The position numbers and the translations under genes are program-made. This document shows, piece by piece, positions 49,073-61,326 of a stretch of DNA of 64,000 bases; position 1 is the first letter of the stretch, and each line of letters opens with the position of its first letter. The DNA is from Heterobasidion occidentale (lineage: Eukaryota; Basidiomycota; Agaricomycetes; Russulales; Bondarzewiaceae): assembly GCA_039111635.1 (NCBI GenBank), contig JBCAQO010000007.1, forward strand, positions 2,790,001 through 2,854,000, read 5' to 3'. The notes under the pieces were generated by a model. It saw nothing but the letters and a program-made list of their open reading frames with translations, was not told the DNA's origin and made no database searches.

Positions 49073-49074
49073 TA

Positions 49075-49633
49075 CTCTAAGCGCCAATTGAGCCGTGAAC
49101 ATTGGGATCTACAGAGCCAAACAAATGTAAGCAAAGGAGGTCAGATCCCGGCCGCGCCGCGCGGGTTCCTTAGAGTCGCTCAGACACATTGAACTCAGAC
49201 GCGATGACTTCAACACCTTCACAAGCCATGGCCCATGCTGGCCCATGGTGCAAGAAACCTCTTGTTTCATAGAAGTCATTTCGTCTGTTTTGACAATCCA
49301 AGAAAATTCGCTGTCTGTCAGGGACGTCCAAGGGCCTTCTACAATAAATGTATGACATCTATCCGGGACCTCCAATTACCTCTTCGTCTTCCCATAGCGA
49401 TCTCCTCACGAAATTGGATCAGTAAGTAGCTCCATTATCCATATCACGAGGGCTACTCTCACGGGCAGCTTCCCCGCTTGTTTCAGTCCAGGCAATATTC
49501 GATTGATCGCACAGCAGTGACGCTCGCAATCCTGTCAAAGGAGCGCGCGCCTCAATACGTGGTATAAAATGGCGGGGTGATTAGCCCTTGACCCAGTTTC
49601 ACGCCAGTCGAGTTGCAGGCTATTCCCATCAAC
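49075..49633. other. Upstream region of oxidase copy 2
   Basis: About 560 bp between the outer transposon and the oxidase start. It contains a good TATA box and short frames of no clear meaning. Confidence 0.45.
49563..49569 (+). promoter_or_regulatory. TATA box of oxidase copy 2
   Basis: TATAAAA, 71 bp upstream of the ATG at 49634, a usual distance for a fungal core promoter with a short leader. Confidence 0.6.
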
Positions 49634-51627
49634 ATGAAGACCTACTTGTGCAGTTTAGCACTGACACTTGTGTGCTTCATCGGTCATGTCGTGGGCCAAG
49701 ACCTGAAGGGAGAGCTTGAAGACGTAGGCTTGACCGCATTATTCCCCGGAGACCCAGCATACAAGAATGCAAGCCGAGCTTGTACGTCCAACCTCTGTCT
49801 GTAATCTTACCGTGCTCACTATAACGATCTTTTTCCAGTTAATCGTCGATTTGATCTGTATCCAGTAGCTGTTGTCTATCCAGAGAACGCGCAGCAGGTC
49901 GCTGCTGCTGTCCATGCGGGAGCCTCTAATCATTTACAGGTTTCTGCCCGAAGTGGCGGGCATAGCTACATCGCGAATGGCCTAGGAGGAGATGATGGAG
50001 CGCTTGTAATCGACCTCAGCTTGCTCAAGAACATCACGGTTGATGCCAATGCTGGTACCGCCGTTATTCAGCCCGGAGCTAGGCTTGGGGCCGTTGCTCT
50101 AGCCCTGAATGACCAGGGGCGAGCGCTCCCTCATGGGACATGCCCATACGTTGGTCTCGGAGGCCACGCGTGTTTGTGTTTCTTTCAATGACAAATCGTC
50201 GATCGTGATGCTGAGGAAGACCTTTGTTTCAGCATTTGGTGGATTCGGCTTTGCGTCCCGGATGTGGGGTCTTTCTCTCGATCGCATCGTTTCAGTAGAG
50301 GTTGTCCTTGCGAACGGCACGATTGTCACAGCATCGAACACGACGAATACGGATCTCTTCTGGGTAATTTTCTCTCGCACCCTCGCTCGTCTCTATGCTA
50401 AGATGAGCGCATTGTCAGGCTATGCGCGGGGCCGGCCCTTCCTTCGGCATCACCACCGCGTTCACCTTTGCTACAGAGCCCGTCCCTTCGTCAGCGTACG
50501 CATTCCGGTACAACTGGACCCACCTCCCCGCCGAGGATTTTGCACGCATCGTCTCAGCATACCAGAATTTTGTACTGACCGACCTGCCGCCGTATTTTGA
50601 TGCGGAGCTCAACATACGCCCGGGCGACCTTCCAGGCACCGTCACAGCTGAGATGTTGGGCGGATGGTACGGTAACATACTGGATTTGAACGCTACCGTG
50701 CAGCCTCTGCTGGACACTGTGCCCATTCAACCTAATGTGACCATCGCCGACGGGACGTGGCTGGAGACCCTTGTGGATTTTGCAGGGTCCAGTTTGAACA
50801 CGAGCACGCCTGACACATCGGACACGTTCTATGTCAAGGTACGCGCCTCATTCTGCAGGAAAAGGAATTAAATCGATGTTCACGTCGGCCATTCATTCCC
50901 GGTTCTATGCAGTCCTTGATGACACCTGAGGACTCGCCCATTAGCGAGGAGGCCATTAGCGCCTTTGCGTCATACGTGACGAGCGAGGGGCACAAGACCA
51001 GCACCGTAAGATTCTCGCATCACGTCAAAAATGGGCGTCTGCACGGATCATGGCGCGCTAACTTTGTTTACGCCGGCGCTCGTTGTCCAGAACTGGTTCA
51101 CGCAGCTCGAGCTTTATGGCGGGCCCAACTCGGCGATCAACGCCGTCCCGCTCGACGCGACGGCGTTCGCGCACAGGTCCTCCCTGTTTACCATCCAGTT
51201 CTACGCATCGTCGCCGAACTTTCAGCCTCCGTACCCTGAAGAAGGATTTTCGTTCCTGGATGGTGAGCCTTGCGCGTCGATCGGGGTCTTTGCCGCGCGA
51301 TTGATCCAGCGCTCCTGCAGACATGGTCTCGAGCATCATAAACAACAGCCCGTCCGATTGGAACTACGGGTGAGCTTTACCGTCTGATCAATCATCTGCC
51401 CTGGCGAGTGCTCACCCGGTTGGTTCAGTGCTTACACGAACTACATCGACGACATGTTGGAGAACTGTGCGCACAGATGATTCCTTCCCGCTCCACATCG
51501 CTGAATACTTGCTTCCACAGCCTCGTCTTTGTACTATGCCACGCACTACAAGCGGCTTCAGGCCATCAAGAAAGAGGTCGATCCCAACAACGTCTTTCAC
51601 TTCAAGACGTCCATCGGGGAACCTTGA
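49634..51627 (+). CDS. FAD-linked oxidase, berberine-bridge-like / AA7, copy 2
   Basis: The signal peptide MKTYLCSLALTLVCFIGHVVGQ is clearer than in copy 1, so it should be secreted. The FAD domain (LYPVAVVYPENAQQVAAAVHAGASNHLQVSARSGGHSYIANGLGG) has the flavinylating His, and HGTCPYVGLGGHASFGGFGFASRMWG has the Cys; the Ser codon is split by an intron with a GTTTGT donor. Next are FWAMRGAGPSFGITTAFTF, ELNIRPGDLPGTVTAEMLGGWYG and WFTQLELYGGPNSAINAVPLDATAFAHR. The BBE tail is AYTNYIDDMLENW + SSLYYATHYKRLQAIKKEVDPNNVFHFKTSIGEP. It is a close paralogue of 37963-39960 with the same intron positions. It probably oxidises an oligosaccharide end and yields H2O2. It lies 640 bp before the intact GH28 gene on the same strand. 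Confidence 0.92.
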
Positions 51628-52267
51628 TTCCTTGAGGCCATTCACGCCAACTCTTCCATGGCACCAGTACCGGACTCGAATTGTACATTACCATGGACGA
51701 CTATTTCTCTCCCTTGGGACATTCAAGTTTTGGCACGTTGCATCCTCCTTTTAGTTACCAGTTCCTCGATTCCAGGTATGGACGCTGTCTAGCTCTTTTG
51801 TCGGTTATCCGATAGTCTTCAATGCGAATTTCAAATTATTTGGCCATCCATACGCTTTCATAGTGAAATGCATACGGCTATATCTTCAACACACCAAAAC
51901 ACTTCAGCGAACCCTGCAGCCGTAAATGACACGGTAGGAAAAGTTGGATGGCCAGGCCATCATGGAATCTCGAAGTTGTCTGCATCGCATCATATGATGG
52001 ATGTCGTTCCGTCTGACATCATGGTAGCCTCGCTCGTGATCGAGAGGAGCTCAGGTGAGATCCATTTCTTCGTTATTTTTGAGAACTCTGATCTTCTACC
52101 GGTTTTCAGCTTCTTCTTTCAATGGTCCACATGACCTTGCTTGCCATGGCATGGCGAATTCCTTTTCCTACTACGAGTTGCATACGGTCCGCTCGGGCTT
52201 CGACGACAGTATAAACATCGATCGCGGTAGCTGGTCCCAAGATGCCAGAGTCTACCCCACGTTCACG
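51628..52267. other. Intergenic region, GH28 promoter
   Basis: About 640 bp. The last ~170 bp align with the orphan promoter at 35786-35950. No gene seen. Confidence 0.5.
52210..52215 (+). promoter_or_regulatory. TATA box of the intact GH28 gene
   Basis: TATAAA, 58 bp before the ATG; the same position is mutated in the broken paralogue. Confidence 0.55.
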
Positions 52268-53847
52268 ATGAAACTATCCCTGCCTCGTCACACCGCGAGG
52301 CATCTCTTTGGTCTGCTTTTCTCACTTTCTCTTGTGCCCGCTCACCTGGTCTGGACACGCGCGGGCCGTGTCGAGAAGAAGGGTCACATCTGCACCGTGA
52401 TTCCATCTCATGACGGTGGTGACGACTCCGCTGCGATCGTCTCTGCGTTTGAGCAGTGCAGCGTCGACGCATCCGTAGTATTTCTGAACACGACGTATCA
52501 CATCGAACGGGTGATGAAGACCACGGGACTGCGCAATGTCAAAGTGGACTTGGGAGGGACCCTATTGGTGTGCACCTTGGTATTTGTTCGTCGAAACTGT
52601 TGAGCATGATCACGCCGGGGATAGTGGGGAACCGACATTGCATATTGGACGAACCATAGTCTGCCATTGGGCTATCAAAACCAGTCCCTTGCTTGGGAGT
52701 TTGGCGGCGACAATATATTGTTCACTGGCAACGGCCATGGGACGTTTGATGGGAACGGTCAGATCTGGTGAGATCCTGTAGCGCCCTGCCGGTGTCTTCG
52801 GGGAACGATATTGGGCTCTTTGTTTTTGTAGGTACGACTACGGAAACGGGGTGTCGAATGTGGCCGGTCGACCTATCAATTTCGTCATCCGCGACACGAC
52901 GAACTCCGTCTTCGAGGGCATCCGCTTTGTGCAGAGCCAGTTCTGGACGATGGCCATTCATACCGCGGAGAACCTGCTTCTGGAGAACCTGTACATCAAC
53001 AGCACGTCGAGCACCAGCGTGAGCCTTCAGCTAGTGGCACGTCCACGCTCGCCGTGTTCTCTGACTTTTTGAACGACTTTTGAGGCGCCGACGATTAATA
53101 CTGACGGCGTGGACACGTTCTACGCGAACAACATCACCATGCGCAACTGGGAGGTGACCTGCGGAGACGACAACATCGCGCTGAAAGCCAACTCGTCGAA
53201 CATATTAGTCCAGGACTCGGTGTTTCACGGCGGAGCCGGCGTTGCGATCGGGTCGATCGGGCAGTACCCTGGCGTGTACGAGTTCATTGCGAACTTTACG
53301 GCGGAGAGGGTGACTGCAATCGGGAGCACGTATGCAGGGTATGTGAAGACCTGGACGGGCATCGAACAGAACTTTCCGCCTAACGGTAAGCTAGTGCTTC
53401 CAGGTCCACGTCGTCTTTCGCTGAGCATCGGCAGCCACAGGCGGCGGAGGCGGGCTCGGCTATGCGAAAAACATCAGTAGGAAATATACTCCTTCGTCTT
53501 CCCTGTCCAGCCTGGTCTGACGGTCTGACGGCCTGACAGCGTTTCGCGATTTCACCGTGACCGACCTCGCGCAGAACGTCGCCCTCATCACGCAATGCAC
53601 CAGCTACAGCGGTGCAACCGGCGAATGCGACACGTCCATGTTCCAGATCTCTGACGTCGTCTGGGGTCCCATCCGGGGCACCCTCGCGACCGACTCGGTT
53701 GCGGCGTTCCAGTGCAGTGGAGCAACCCCGTTTCCCGGCATCGCGCTCGTCGGCGTCGACGTCTCCACGCCTAATTCGTCGGCGCAGAGTATCGTGTGTA
53801 GTAATGTGGTGGATCCGGTGGGATTCGAGTGTTCGACGGGGTTGTGA
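52268..53847 (+). CDS. Secreted GH28 polygalacturonase-like hydrolase, intact copy
   Basis: Multi-exon. Signal peptide region MKLSLPRHTARHLFGLLFSLSLVPAHLVWTRA. Exon 1 ends DLGGTLL and joins WGTDIAYWTNHSLPLGYQNQS. The beta-helix continues with FTGNGHGTFDGNGQIW + YDYGNGVSN and INFVIRDTTNSVFEGIRFVQSQFWTMAIHTAENLLLENLYINSTS. Catalytic motifs: NTDGVDTF (motif I Asp) and CGDDNIALK (motif II Asp-Asp). Motif III is GGAGVAIGSIG, where the usual G-H-G reads G-A-G, and motif IV is AGYVKTWTG, which keeps Lys but lacks the Arg of RIK. It ends VDPVGFECSTGL. The NTDG exon seems to use a rare GAG acceptor ('cttttgag'). It probably cleaves pectic oligosaccharides outside the cell; exo-type action is inferred from overall similarity. 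Confidence 0.88.
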
Positions 53848-55176
53848 TCAAAATCTATTTGATGTTCAACTTACGACAACATGGATTTTATCTTCCCGGC
53901 CGCTTCGCGGGTCGCTCAGAAGAGGTTCCTGCACGCCCACTATTTCGACCCGCTGTCCATGTTTTTTTTTCAAAATTATCACCGGTTGGATAAGAATCGC
54001 CGTCGTCGCCGCCCCATGCGCAGGTCGAGAGGCTCGCGCAGGACCGCACTCACCTGCTCGTGAATATTCTCGAGTCTCGAGCACGCGCCGAGACGCACGC
54101 CCTGCCTGTCGTCGACAATCACTAAACGCGGCTTTGTGCGTGTTAGATGGGATCGTCCATCGTCCGACGATCGGAACTCACCAGTGGCACACAGACGTGT
54201 TTGTTCGTCATATATCGTAGCGTTCGTTCGACGCCGTGCGACGCGACGCGCGCTCCCGACTGCGGGACGTCGCGGCCGTGGGCCTTAATATGGATCTGCA
54301 AAGTTCCGCACCCCGGTACGTCTATGAGAGATGTCGCTGCGGCCTGGTCCGGCGTTGAGCAGACCGACTCCTCCTCAATACAGTCTCAATACTAACACTC
54401 AATAGCGGACGGCTGGCGCACGTCGGTGCGGGCCTGATCGATGATCGGCGTGATCGGAAACTGATCGGAACGTCTGCGGCATCTGAATATTATATGCGGC
54501 CAAAACAAGACGGTCGAGGACGTGCTAGGACGTGTCGGTCCTTTAGGGGTTTTTTTTTGTGTGTTTGCGATCGCAGGTATTTTGGTGGGCACGCGACGTG
54601 GATGTGCACTCTCCCACTCCTGGTACCAGAGCTGCTACGTTCTGCGCCGGGCGTCCTCGGTCTGGGTAAAGCATTGAGTCCCGAATGACCGTTCCGAGCA
54701 GATACCGCGCGTAGTATGAGATTGAATGAACCTCCAATTAATGTCGACGAGGCCGCCGCGGCGCGCCGTTCCTCGCGCAGTCGGCCTAAAACTCTAAAAT
54801 TCTCAGTCGAAAACGGTCCAATAGCTGTACCCGCCTTGATAGCGGGATCTCACTGGGATTTCGAACAGGTGGGCAGAGGTCAAATGCCAAGACCAAAACG
54901 ATTGGGCCAGATATATCAATTTTGTCTGCGCATTTGACAGAGCTGCTGGTCCGACGAGGTCGTTCTCTGCCTCAATATTGTATGTTATGTCGTGTACGTA
55001 CGTGAATTCGTTGCCATATGCTACGCAGTCAAGTAGTTGCTCGCGACTTGAAGTCCGTTGATACAGTTGGGCTCGTCAGTAAGGTTGTCCGTCCTCCACG
55101 ATGTCTATCCGTAACGTAGATCCCGTCTATCCCGCCTTCGCACCCTCGCACCCCACACACATTCGATTACACGCCG
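53848..55176. other. Intergenic region, no gene seen
   Basis: About 1.33 kb between the 3' ends of GH28 and the transporter. Frames here are short and overlapping. A local cluster of 'gatcgg' words occurs around 54440-54475. No transposon ends or RNA gene found. Confidence 0.5.
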
Positions 55177-58100
55177 TCACTGCCTCGTCGCCAGAGCAGA
55201 CAGCAAGATATCATAGTCCACTTTCGCAGCTGCGGCACAGAACAACATCAGCACAACCGCCCGAGCGCCGACGCAAAAAAACCCCAAAAAAGGGTAAAAA
55301 AGGCGCAACGCACATTTTAGCACCAGCTTCGTAAACGTCCGCGCGAGCTCGGGCTGCTCCGCATCCAGCCGCCGCAGGTTCTCCGCGCTCAGCTTCCACA
55401 GCACCGCCGCGCGCTCCACGACGACCGTCGCGTTGCGCGCGAGGCCGGAGAGCGCAGAGAGCTCGCCCGCGAGCGTGCCGGGCACCATCGACTCCTCGAT
55501 CGGCGGCGCGTGCTCCGCGAAGCGGTACGACGCGCGCAGCACGCCCGCCTCGACGATGTACAGCCCGTCCGGCGCGGCGCCCTGCGCCCACAGCACGCGG
55601 CCCTGCGGGACGGACAGGCGCTCGAGGTACGCGATGAGCGGGCGGAACGTCTCGCGGTCGACGGCGCCGTACGAGGAGAAGGCTTGGACGAGCGTGTTCA
55701 GCGGCTCGGGTGCGTCGGGCGATGTGAAGTCTGGGTCCGATCCGGCGGCTGGGAGGGCGGTGAGTGGGGGTTAAGGACGTACGTATGAGGGGTCTGACGC
55801 GAACCCTTACCGAGTGCCATCGTGCGCCATCCCGCGTCTCGCAGATGGGAGCGCCGTGGCGAGCCGGACACGGACTCGTGCAGCTCTAAATTCGTGCCCC
55901 CTTGGCGGCCGGGAAGAGCTGCGAGAGACCACCTCAGCCGCCGGGATCGTGAAAGGCGAGGAAAAAGGACCGCACCGACTAGCTTCGTCTCTGCGCTGTT
56001 GGCCAAGAGCCACGCCCTCAGATACGCATTCTCAGTCCCTGAAACGACCGCCATCAGCAGCGAGCATCACGACGAGGAGGGGGGAAGAGAGCGAGCGACG
56101 CACACTCCATCGCGTCGTTCGGCGCCACGAACAGCTCCACGCCCTCCATCCCAAACAGCCCGATGCTCTCGAGCGCCTTGTATACGCCGCTCCCCGCGAC
56201 GAGCCCGCAAAACACGAGCACGATGCGCTTCCCCGCGAGCAGGCGCTGCACGCGCATGAACGCCTCGGCGGAGGACATATCGACGCCCGCGACGAGCGAG
56301 AGGTCGACGACGAGGAACTGCACGGGGTTGCGCGCCCACGCGGGCCCGGCGACGAGGGTGCGGATCGTCTCCTCCACGTGTGTGATCGTGCCGAAGAAGA
56401 GAAAGCCTGGGACGGGTCGGCAGGGTTACGGACAGATGGACGTGCGGTTAGAGAAGCACCGCACCTTGCAGGCGAAGGATCGTCGTCTGCTTCGACACCT
56501 CCCGGATATACGCCCGGTGCGCGCTCGGTCTGCGCACCGTCGACATGATCGTCTCGCCCGTATGCACCGTGCGTATGCTCCGCCGCTGCGAATTCTGCAC
56601 GACGAAGAACAGGCCTGCGAGCACACGACCGCATCAGTCCGCCTGCGCGGCGTTCGGAGCGAAAAGAGCGCGCTCACAGCTGACGATGATCCCGAACAAC
56701 ACCCCGATCACGAAGTCCCACACGGTCATGGCGACCATGATGCACACGATCGTCGCGTACTCGGACGTGCTCACGCGGTGGCGCGTGTCCCAGAGAGCCT
56801 CCTTCACGAGATCGAACCCGAGCACGAAGATCAGGGCCGCCACGACCATCACGGCTGTAGCGCGAAAGGACCAGGAGGACCCCGCATCGATATCAGCGAC
56901 CGCAATGTATGGGAGCGTGAGAGGCACACGCACGGATGTATGCGATCGGTCCAGTCCCGATAAACAACAGCAGCGCCGTCGCGCCCGCGAGCATGAAGCC
57001 CGACAAGCGAGTGGTGCCCCCGACACGATAGAACCTATACGGCGTCTCAACACCTCTGCGCAAAAAGGAGACTGCTCTGAACACCACTTACAAAAGGGTG
57101 TTGACATACACCAGATAATTGGGACTGCCGGAGCGCGCGATGAGCAGGCGAACGAACACGGACGTCAGCGTTGTACGACTCACACCGTGCCCAGGAAACC
57201 GGCGACGAGGTTCGAGTATCCGTGCGCGACGAGCTCCTTATCGGTGTTAGCGTCCTCATTCAGCGAGACCGCTGATCATCCACGGGCTCAGCAAGGTGAA
57301 CGCAGAAAGAAGGGAGAAGCGAGGACGCACCGAGCGCAGGTACGTTGAGTGGGGGGTGCAATATGTTGAAAAACAGCCTAGACGCAAACGGGGGATCAAC
57401 GTCGGCCGCGTCCGCTCATACATCCGAACAACACTCACAAGGCGAGTTGTGTAGGCAACGTCGACCACAGCGGCCCGAACCTTGTCGCAGATAAATCTAC
57501 ACGGCACGAAAAGACCCCATAGGAAAGCAGCCCCCGGTCAACAGCAACGCCAAACTAAACAACAGAGAGAGCGCCGCGCACCGAAATACGTGTAAAACTG
57601 GTACCACGACTCCTGCGTCGTCGCGATGTCGAATATCCACCCCTCCTTTCGGAGCACATCGAGATCGAGCCCCGCGGCCGCAACGACGACGTAGAACACG
57701 GCCGGGAGCGCGATGAAGTCTGGAGACAGGGACACCGCCACGCACAAAACAAACCAGAAGCACGCAGGTGAACAAACTCAGCACGTGTCAGAACGGGAAG
57801 GAAGCGGGAAATCGCGCACAGGCTGGCAGGATGAGTTGGTGGTCCCACCGGTGCGTGACCACGCGGAGGACAACCGCGAGCACGAACGCGGGCGCCCAGA
57901 GCACGAGGTTGCCCGCCTCGAGGACGAGGAAGCGGAACGTCTCGAGTGAGAGCGCAAAGTCGTCGTCCGGCATGCGCGTGCTCACCGTCAGCCTGCAGCA
58001 CATCACACCGCCGATCTATCAGCCGCCGCAGAGAGGGTCGTGAGACATGGAAAAAAGAGGCGCACCCGGTGATGATGAGGAACACGCCCACGCCGCCGAT

Positions 58101-61100
58101 GCACCCGACCAGGATGTGCCGCGGGAAGAAGCCGACGAGGCCGCCCAGCTTGAACGCGCCGAGCAGGAAGAACGTGGCACCTGGAGGGCAGCATACAATC
58201 AGCTCACCATGACCACAGCCACCATCTCGATCTCGATCTCGACCTCGAGGAGCCAAAGAAGAAGGCGGAGGCTCACCAGTGAGGATGGACGAGAACGCGA
58301 AGGCAACGAGCGTCGTCGCGATGATCTCGCGCGGATGGTCCTCGCCGATCTCAGCCGCGATGTGCGTCGCAAGGATATGGAAGAAGGGCTGAACACCGAC
58401 ACAATTCGGTCCGTCAGGTCGGCCAGCACGCGTGCGCGCGCCCCACGCAAAGGAAGGCGGGGGGAGGGCAGACGCAGAAACGCAGACGCACCACTACTTC
58501 GATCATCATGCTCCCATTCGCGCCCGCGAAGCCGCTCGCCCCAGCCGAGTAGATGAGCTGCGCCACGATCGCCCTGTCCGTCCGTGTTCGGTGTCAGCGT
58601 CAGCACCAGCGAGGACGTACGTAGCCGAGACCGGTTTACGCACGAGACGAAGAACATGGACACGCCCATGGCGCCGAGCCCCGCGAACACCCCTGCGGCG
58701 GGGAATATGATCATGCCATCTGCGTGTTGCCAAAAAGAAAAGGAAAACGTCAGCAACGAGGTCGACGGGGAGAGGAAAAAGCCAAGAATCCCGTCGCCAG
58801 CGAAGCTCGCGCGGAGGCGACACGGGGGTGCGCGCGCAGTGGACGCCATCCCTATGGGCACAAACGGCGGTCACCGTGCAGGCGAGCGCACGCGCATGGA
58901 CTTGACCCATCAGGCCACAGCAAGCAGGCTCCCACCCGAGCGTCCGCGCATACACTCTCCACTCAACGACGACGCCCACCCACGCACCCATCCCCGAAAA
59001 AAACGCGCGCGAAAACTCACAAGAAACCCCATCCAGCACATTCAGCAACAAGCCCAGCAACACCGCCGGCAGCGCGCGCACGACCTCCATCCCCACCCTC
59101 CCCACGTCCCGCACCCGCACCCGCGCCTTCGCACCCCCGTCGCGCGCGAAAAACCCGCGCTTGGGTCCGAGCCCCCACCGCCCCGCCGGCGCGCACTTCA
59201 CTCCGCCGTGCTCGTCTCCGTCTCCGTCCCCATTCGCGTTCCCGTTTCCGCTCGCGCTCGCGCTGCTCCCATATCCACGGACCAGCCCCCCCGCCCCGCC
59301 ATCGCCATCGCCATCCACCCCGCCCACCAACAACGGCATCCGCTCCGTCCACTCCGTCCGCTCCATCCCCCCACCCATCTCCTCATCCCCACGCGCGCGC
59401 CCTCCACACAACGACGCCGTCCTACTACCACCACCACCACTACCCCCACCGCCCCCACCAATACCCGCGCCCCTCCCATCCCGGCCCAAATCCCAACTGC
59501 CACGACGCCCTCCACCTCCGGCGCATACACCTGCGCTCGCGCGCCCGCGCGCCCATGCGGCGTCGCCGAGCCCGAGCGCGGCGCCCCGCCTCCAGTACCG
59601 CCGTCCGCGGTACCATTAGCACGAGCACCGCCAGCGCCCTCACCGAGCGCACCCAGCCCAGACCCAGCACGGTGCCCGCGCGCAAGGAGCAGCGTCAACC
59701 CCGACGGCGAAAACTCGCCCACCGGCGCCCCGCCCGGCTCGCGCGCCGTCGTCGACACCGTCGATGCCGCCGCCGCCGTCGATGCCGTCGTTGTTGTTGT
59801 TGTTGTCATGCTCGTGGACCCGACCGAGGACGCGAGCGAGGAGGCCCCCGACGCGGTGACCATCGACGTGGAGAGCGGGACCGACGCCGATGGCGGCATG
59901 GGCATAGATGTCGCAGTCCGAGTCGCAGTCGGGAGCGGGAGCGCGCCGAGGTGGCGCGGGGGCTGCGGGAATATGAACGCGTCGGCGTCGGCGGCGTCGG
60001 GTCCCAGGGCCAAGGTGTGCGGTGCTGGCGGCAGCGGAGGAGGCGGGGGAGGCGGGGGAAGGAGGACGAGGTTGGAGAGCTGCATCGTGCTGTTGCGGAT
60101 CGCGGAGGGCGCGTGCGGGGACGCGCTCTGCGGGGCGCCGAAGGTGGGGGTGAGCAGCGAGGTTGTGTGCGCGTGCGAGGGGGTGGGGGAGGGCGCGTGC
60201 GTGGGGGTGGAGAAGGAGGCGGCGGCGGCGGCGGCGGCGGAGAATGCCGTCGTGGCGGTGTGTATCGCGAAGCTTGTCGTCGTCGTCGTCGTCGTCGTGG
60301 CGGGAGGGTTAGTGGGCGTGGTGGGCGTGGTGGGGGCAGCAGGGGCGGGGACGGGGGGCGAGGCGAGGCTGCGGGGTTGGAGGAGCCTGGCGGCGGACGT
60401 CGCGCCATATGGCATATGTCATGACGCGTTATATGCGTATATGGGCGCGGCAGAAGGCGTGTGCGTGCGTGTACGTGCGTGCGTACGTGTGTGAGCGTAT
60501 GGCGTGCGGATGAGCACGAGCGCGCGCGCGAGGGTGCGCGATCGCGAGCGGCGATCGGTCGAGGGGGTTCGTGATATAAGACGCGCACACACACATATAC
60601 ATAACGGATAGGCACATAGACGCATAGACGCGAGGAGCGCGCGTGATGGGGCGAGAACGCAGGGCGATGTCGACACGCCAGGAGGGGAACGTCGGGTCGC
60701 GGGTCGAGAACGCGGGGCGAGGGGCGAAGACGTGCAGGTGAGAGCGCGGAGAACGGCGCAGGGCGGTCACCAGACGCGGAGCGGGAAAAGAGAGGCGATG
60801 GCCGGTCAGCGCCCAGCTCGCGACGGACGTAAAAAAGGGTACAGAAGCGCAGAGAAGAACGAAGGAGACGGGAGAGGGCGAGTCATAGGTTGGGGACGTG
60901 CGGCCGGAGGGTATAGTCGTCGGATCCAGCAGGATCGACGGGAATGGAAAGGAAGCGAAGCGGGCGGTGGAGTGCGATCCAGAGGGGACGGAGGCCAGGA
61001 AGGAAAGAGAAGGAGGACGCACGAGGCGCGGGATGCCATGGGGAAAGCAAGCGAAAGCGAAAGCAGAGAGCGGAGGGAGAGACTCACCCTGCACGACTCA

Positions 61101-61326
61101 CGAACGAGCCGCTATAGCTCGCCACATAGCTCCTCACCGTGCCGGGCACCCCGAGGCCGCTGCCGTTGCCGTTGCCGTTGGCGCTGGCGTGCGCGTGCGC
61201 ACGCAAAGCCGGCGTCATCTGGTGCGCGGTGACGATGTCGCGCGGCGTCGCGAAGCCCGCCTCCATCCCCTGCGGCCTCTCGCGCTCTCCAGCCCCTTCT
61301 CCATTCACGCTGCTCTGGCTCTGCAT
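55177..61326 (-). CDS. SulP-family transporter with STAS and cyclic-nucleotide-binding domains (Vsb1/YGR125W-like)
   Basis: Very intron-rich. The first exon starts MQSQSSVNGEGAGERERPQGMEAG. A long low-complexity N-terminus follows (poly-Thr, poly-Ala, poly-Pro, Gly-rich), ending near TEWTERMPLLVGG. The membrane part includes RALPAVLLGLLLNVLDGVS, MIIFPAAGVFAGLGAMGVSMFFVS, ATFFLLGAFKLGGLVGFFPRHILVGCIGGVGVFLIITG, FRFLVLEAGNLVLWAPAFVLAVVLRVVTHRW, YRVGGTTRLSGFMLAGATALLLFIGTGPIAYI and AMTVWDFVIGVLFGIIVSCERALFA. The STAS domain is VQFLVVDLSLVAGVDMSSAEAFMRVQRLLAGKRIVLVFCGLVAGSGVYKALESIGLFG. The cNMP-like domain is DGLYIVEAGVLRASYRF...GTLAGELSALSG. The last intron (donor gtgcgt) joins LVLK to SAKVDYDILLSALATRQ. 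The yeast relative acts at the vacuole in basic amino-acid storage; the transported solute here is inferred. N-terminal exon joins are uncertain. Confidence 0.85.

Noticed and set aside
50150..50240. Possible frame break in oxidase copy 2 after GLGGH
   Set aside because: An intron with donor GTTTGT and acceptor TTTCAG restores GGHASFGGFGF, as in copy 1, so the gene is intact.
54716..54937. 73-codon frame MRLNEPPINVDEAAAARRSSRSR
   Set aside because: Short, isolated, no family resemblance and no splice partners.
58584..60494. Long plus-strand frames (636 and 566 codons) opposite the transporter N-terminus
   Set aside because: They are Arg/Pro/Ala-rich mirror translations of a very GC-rich stretch; no domain, and the minus strand has a recognisable gene.
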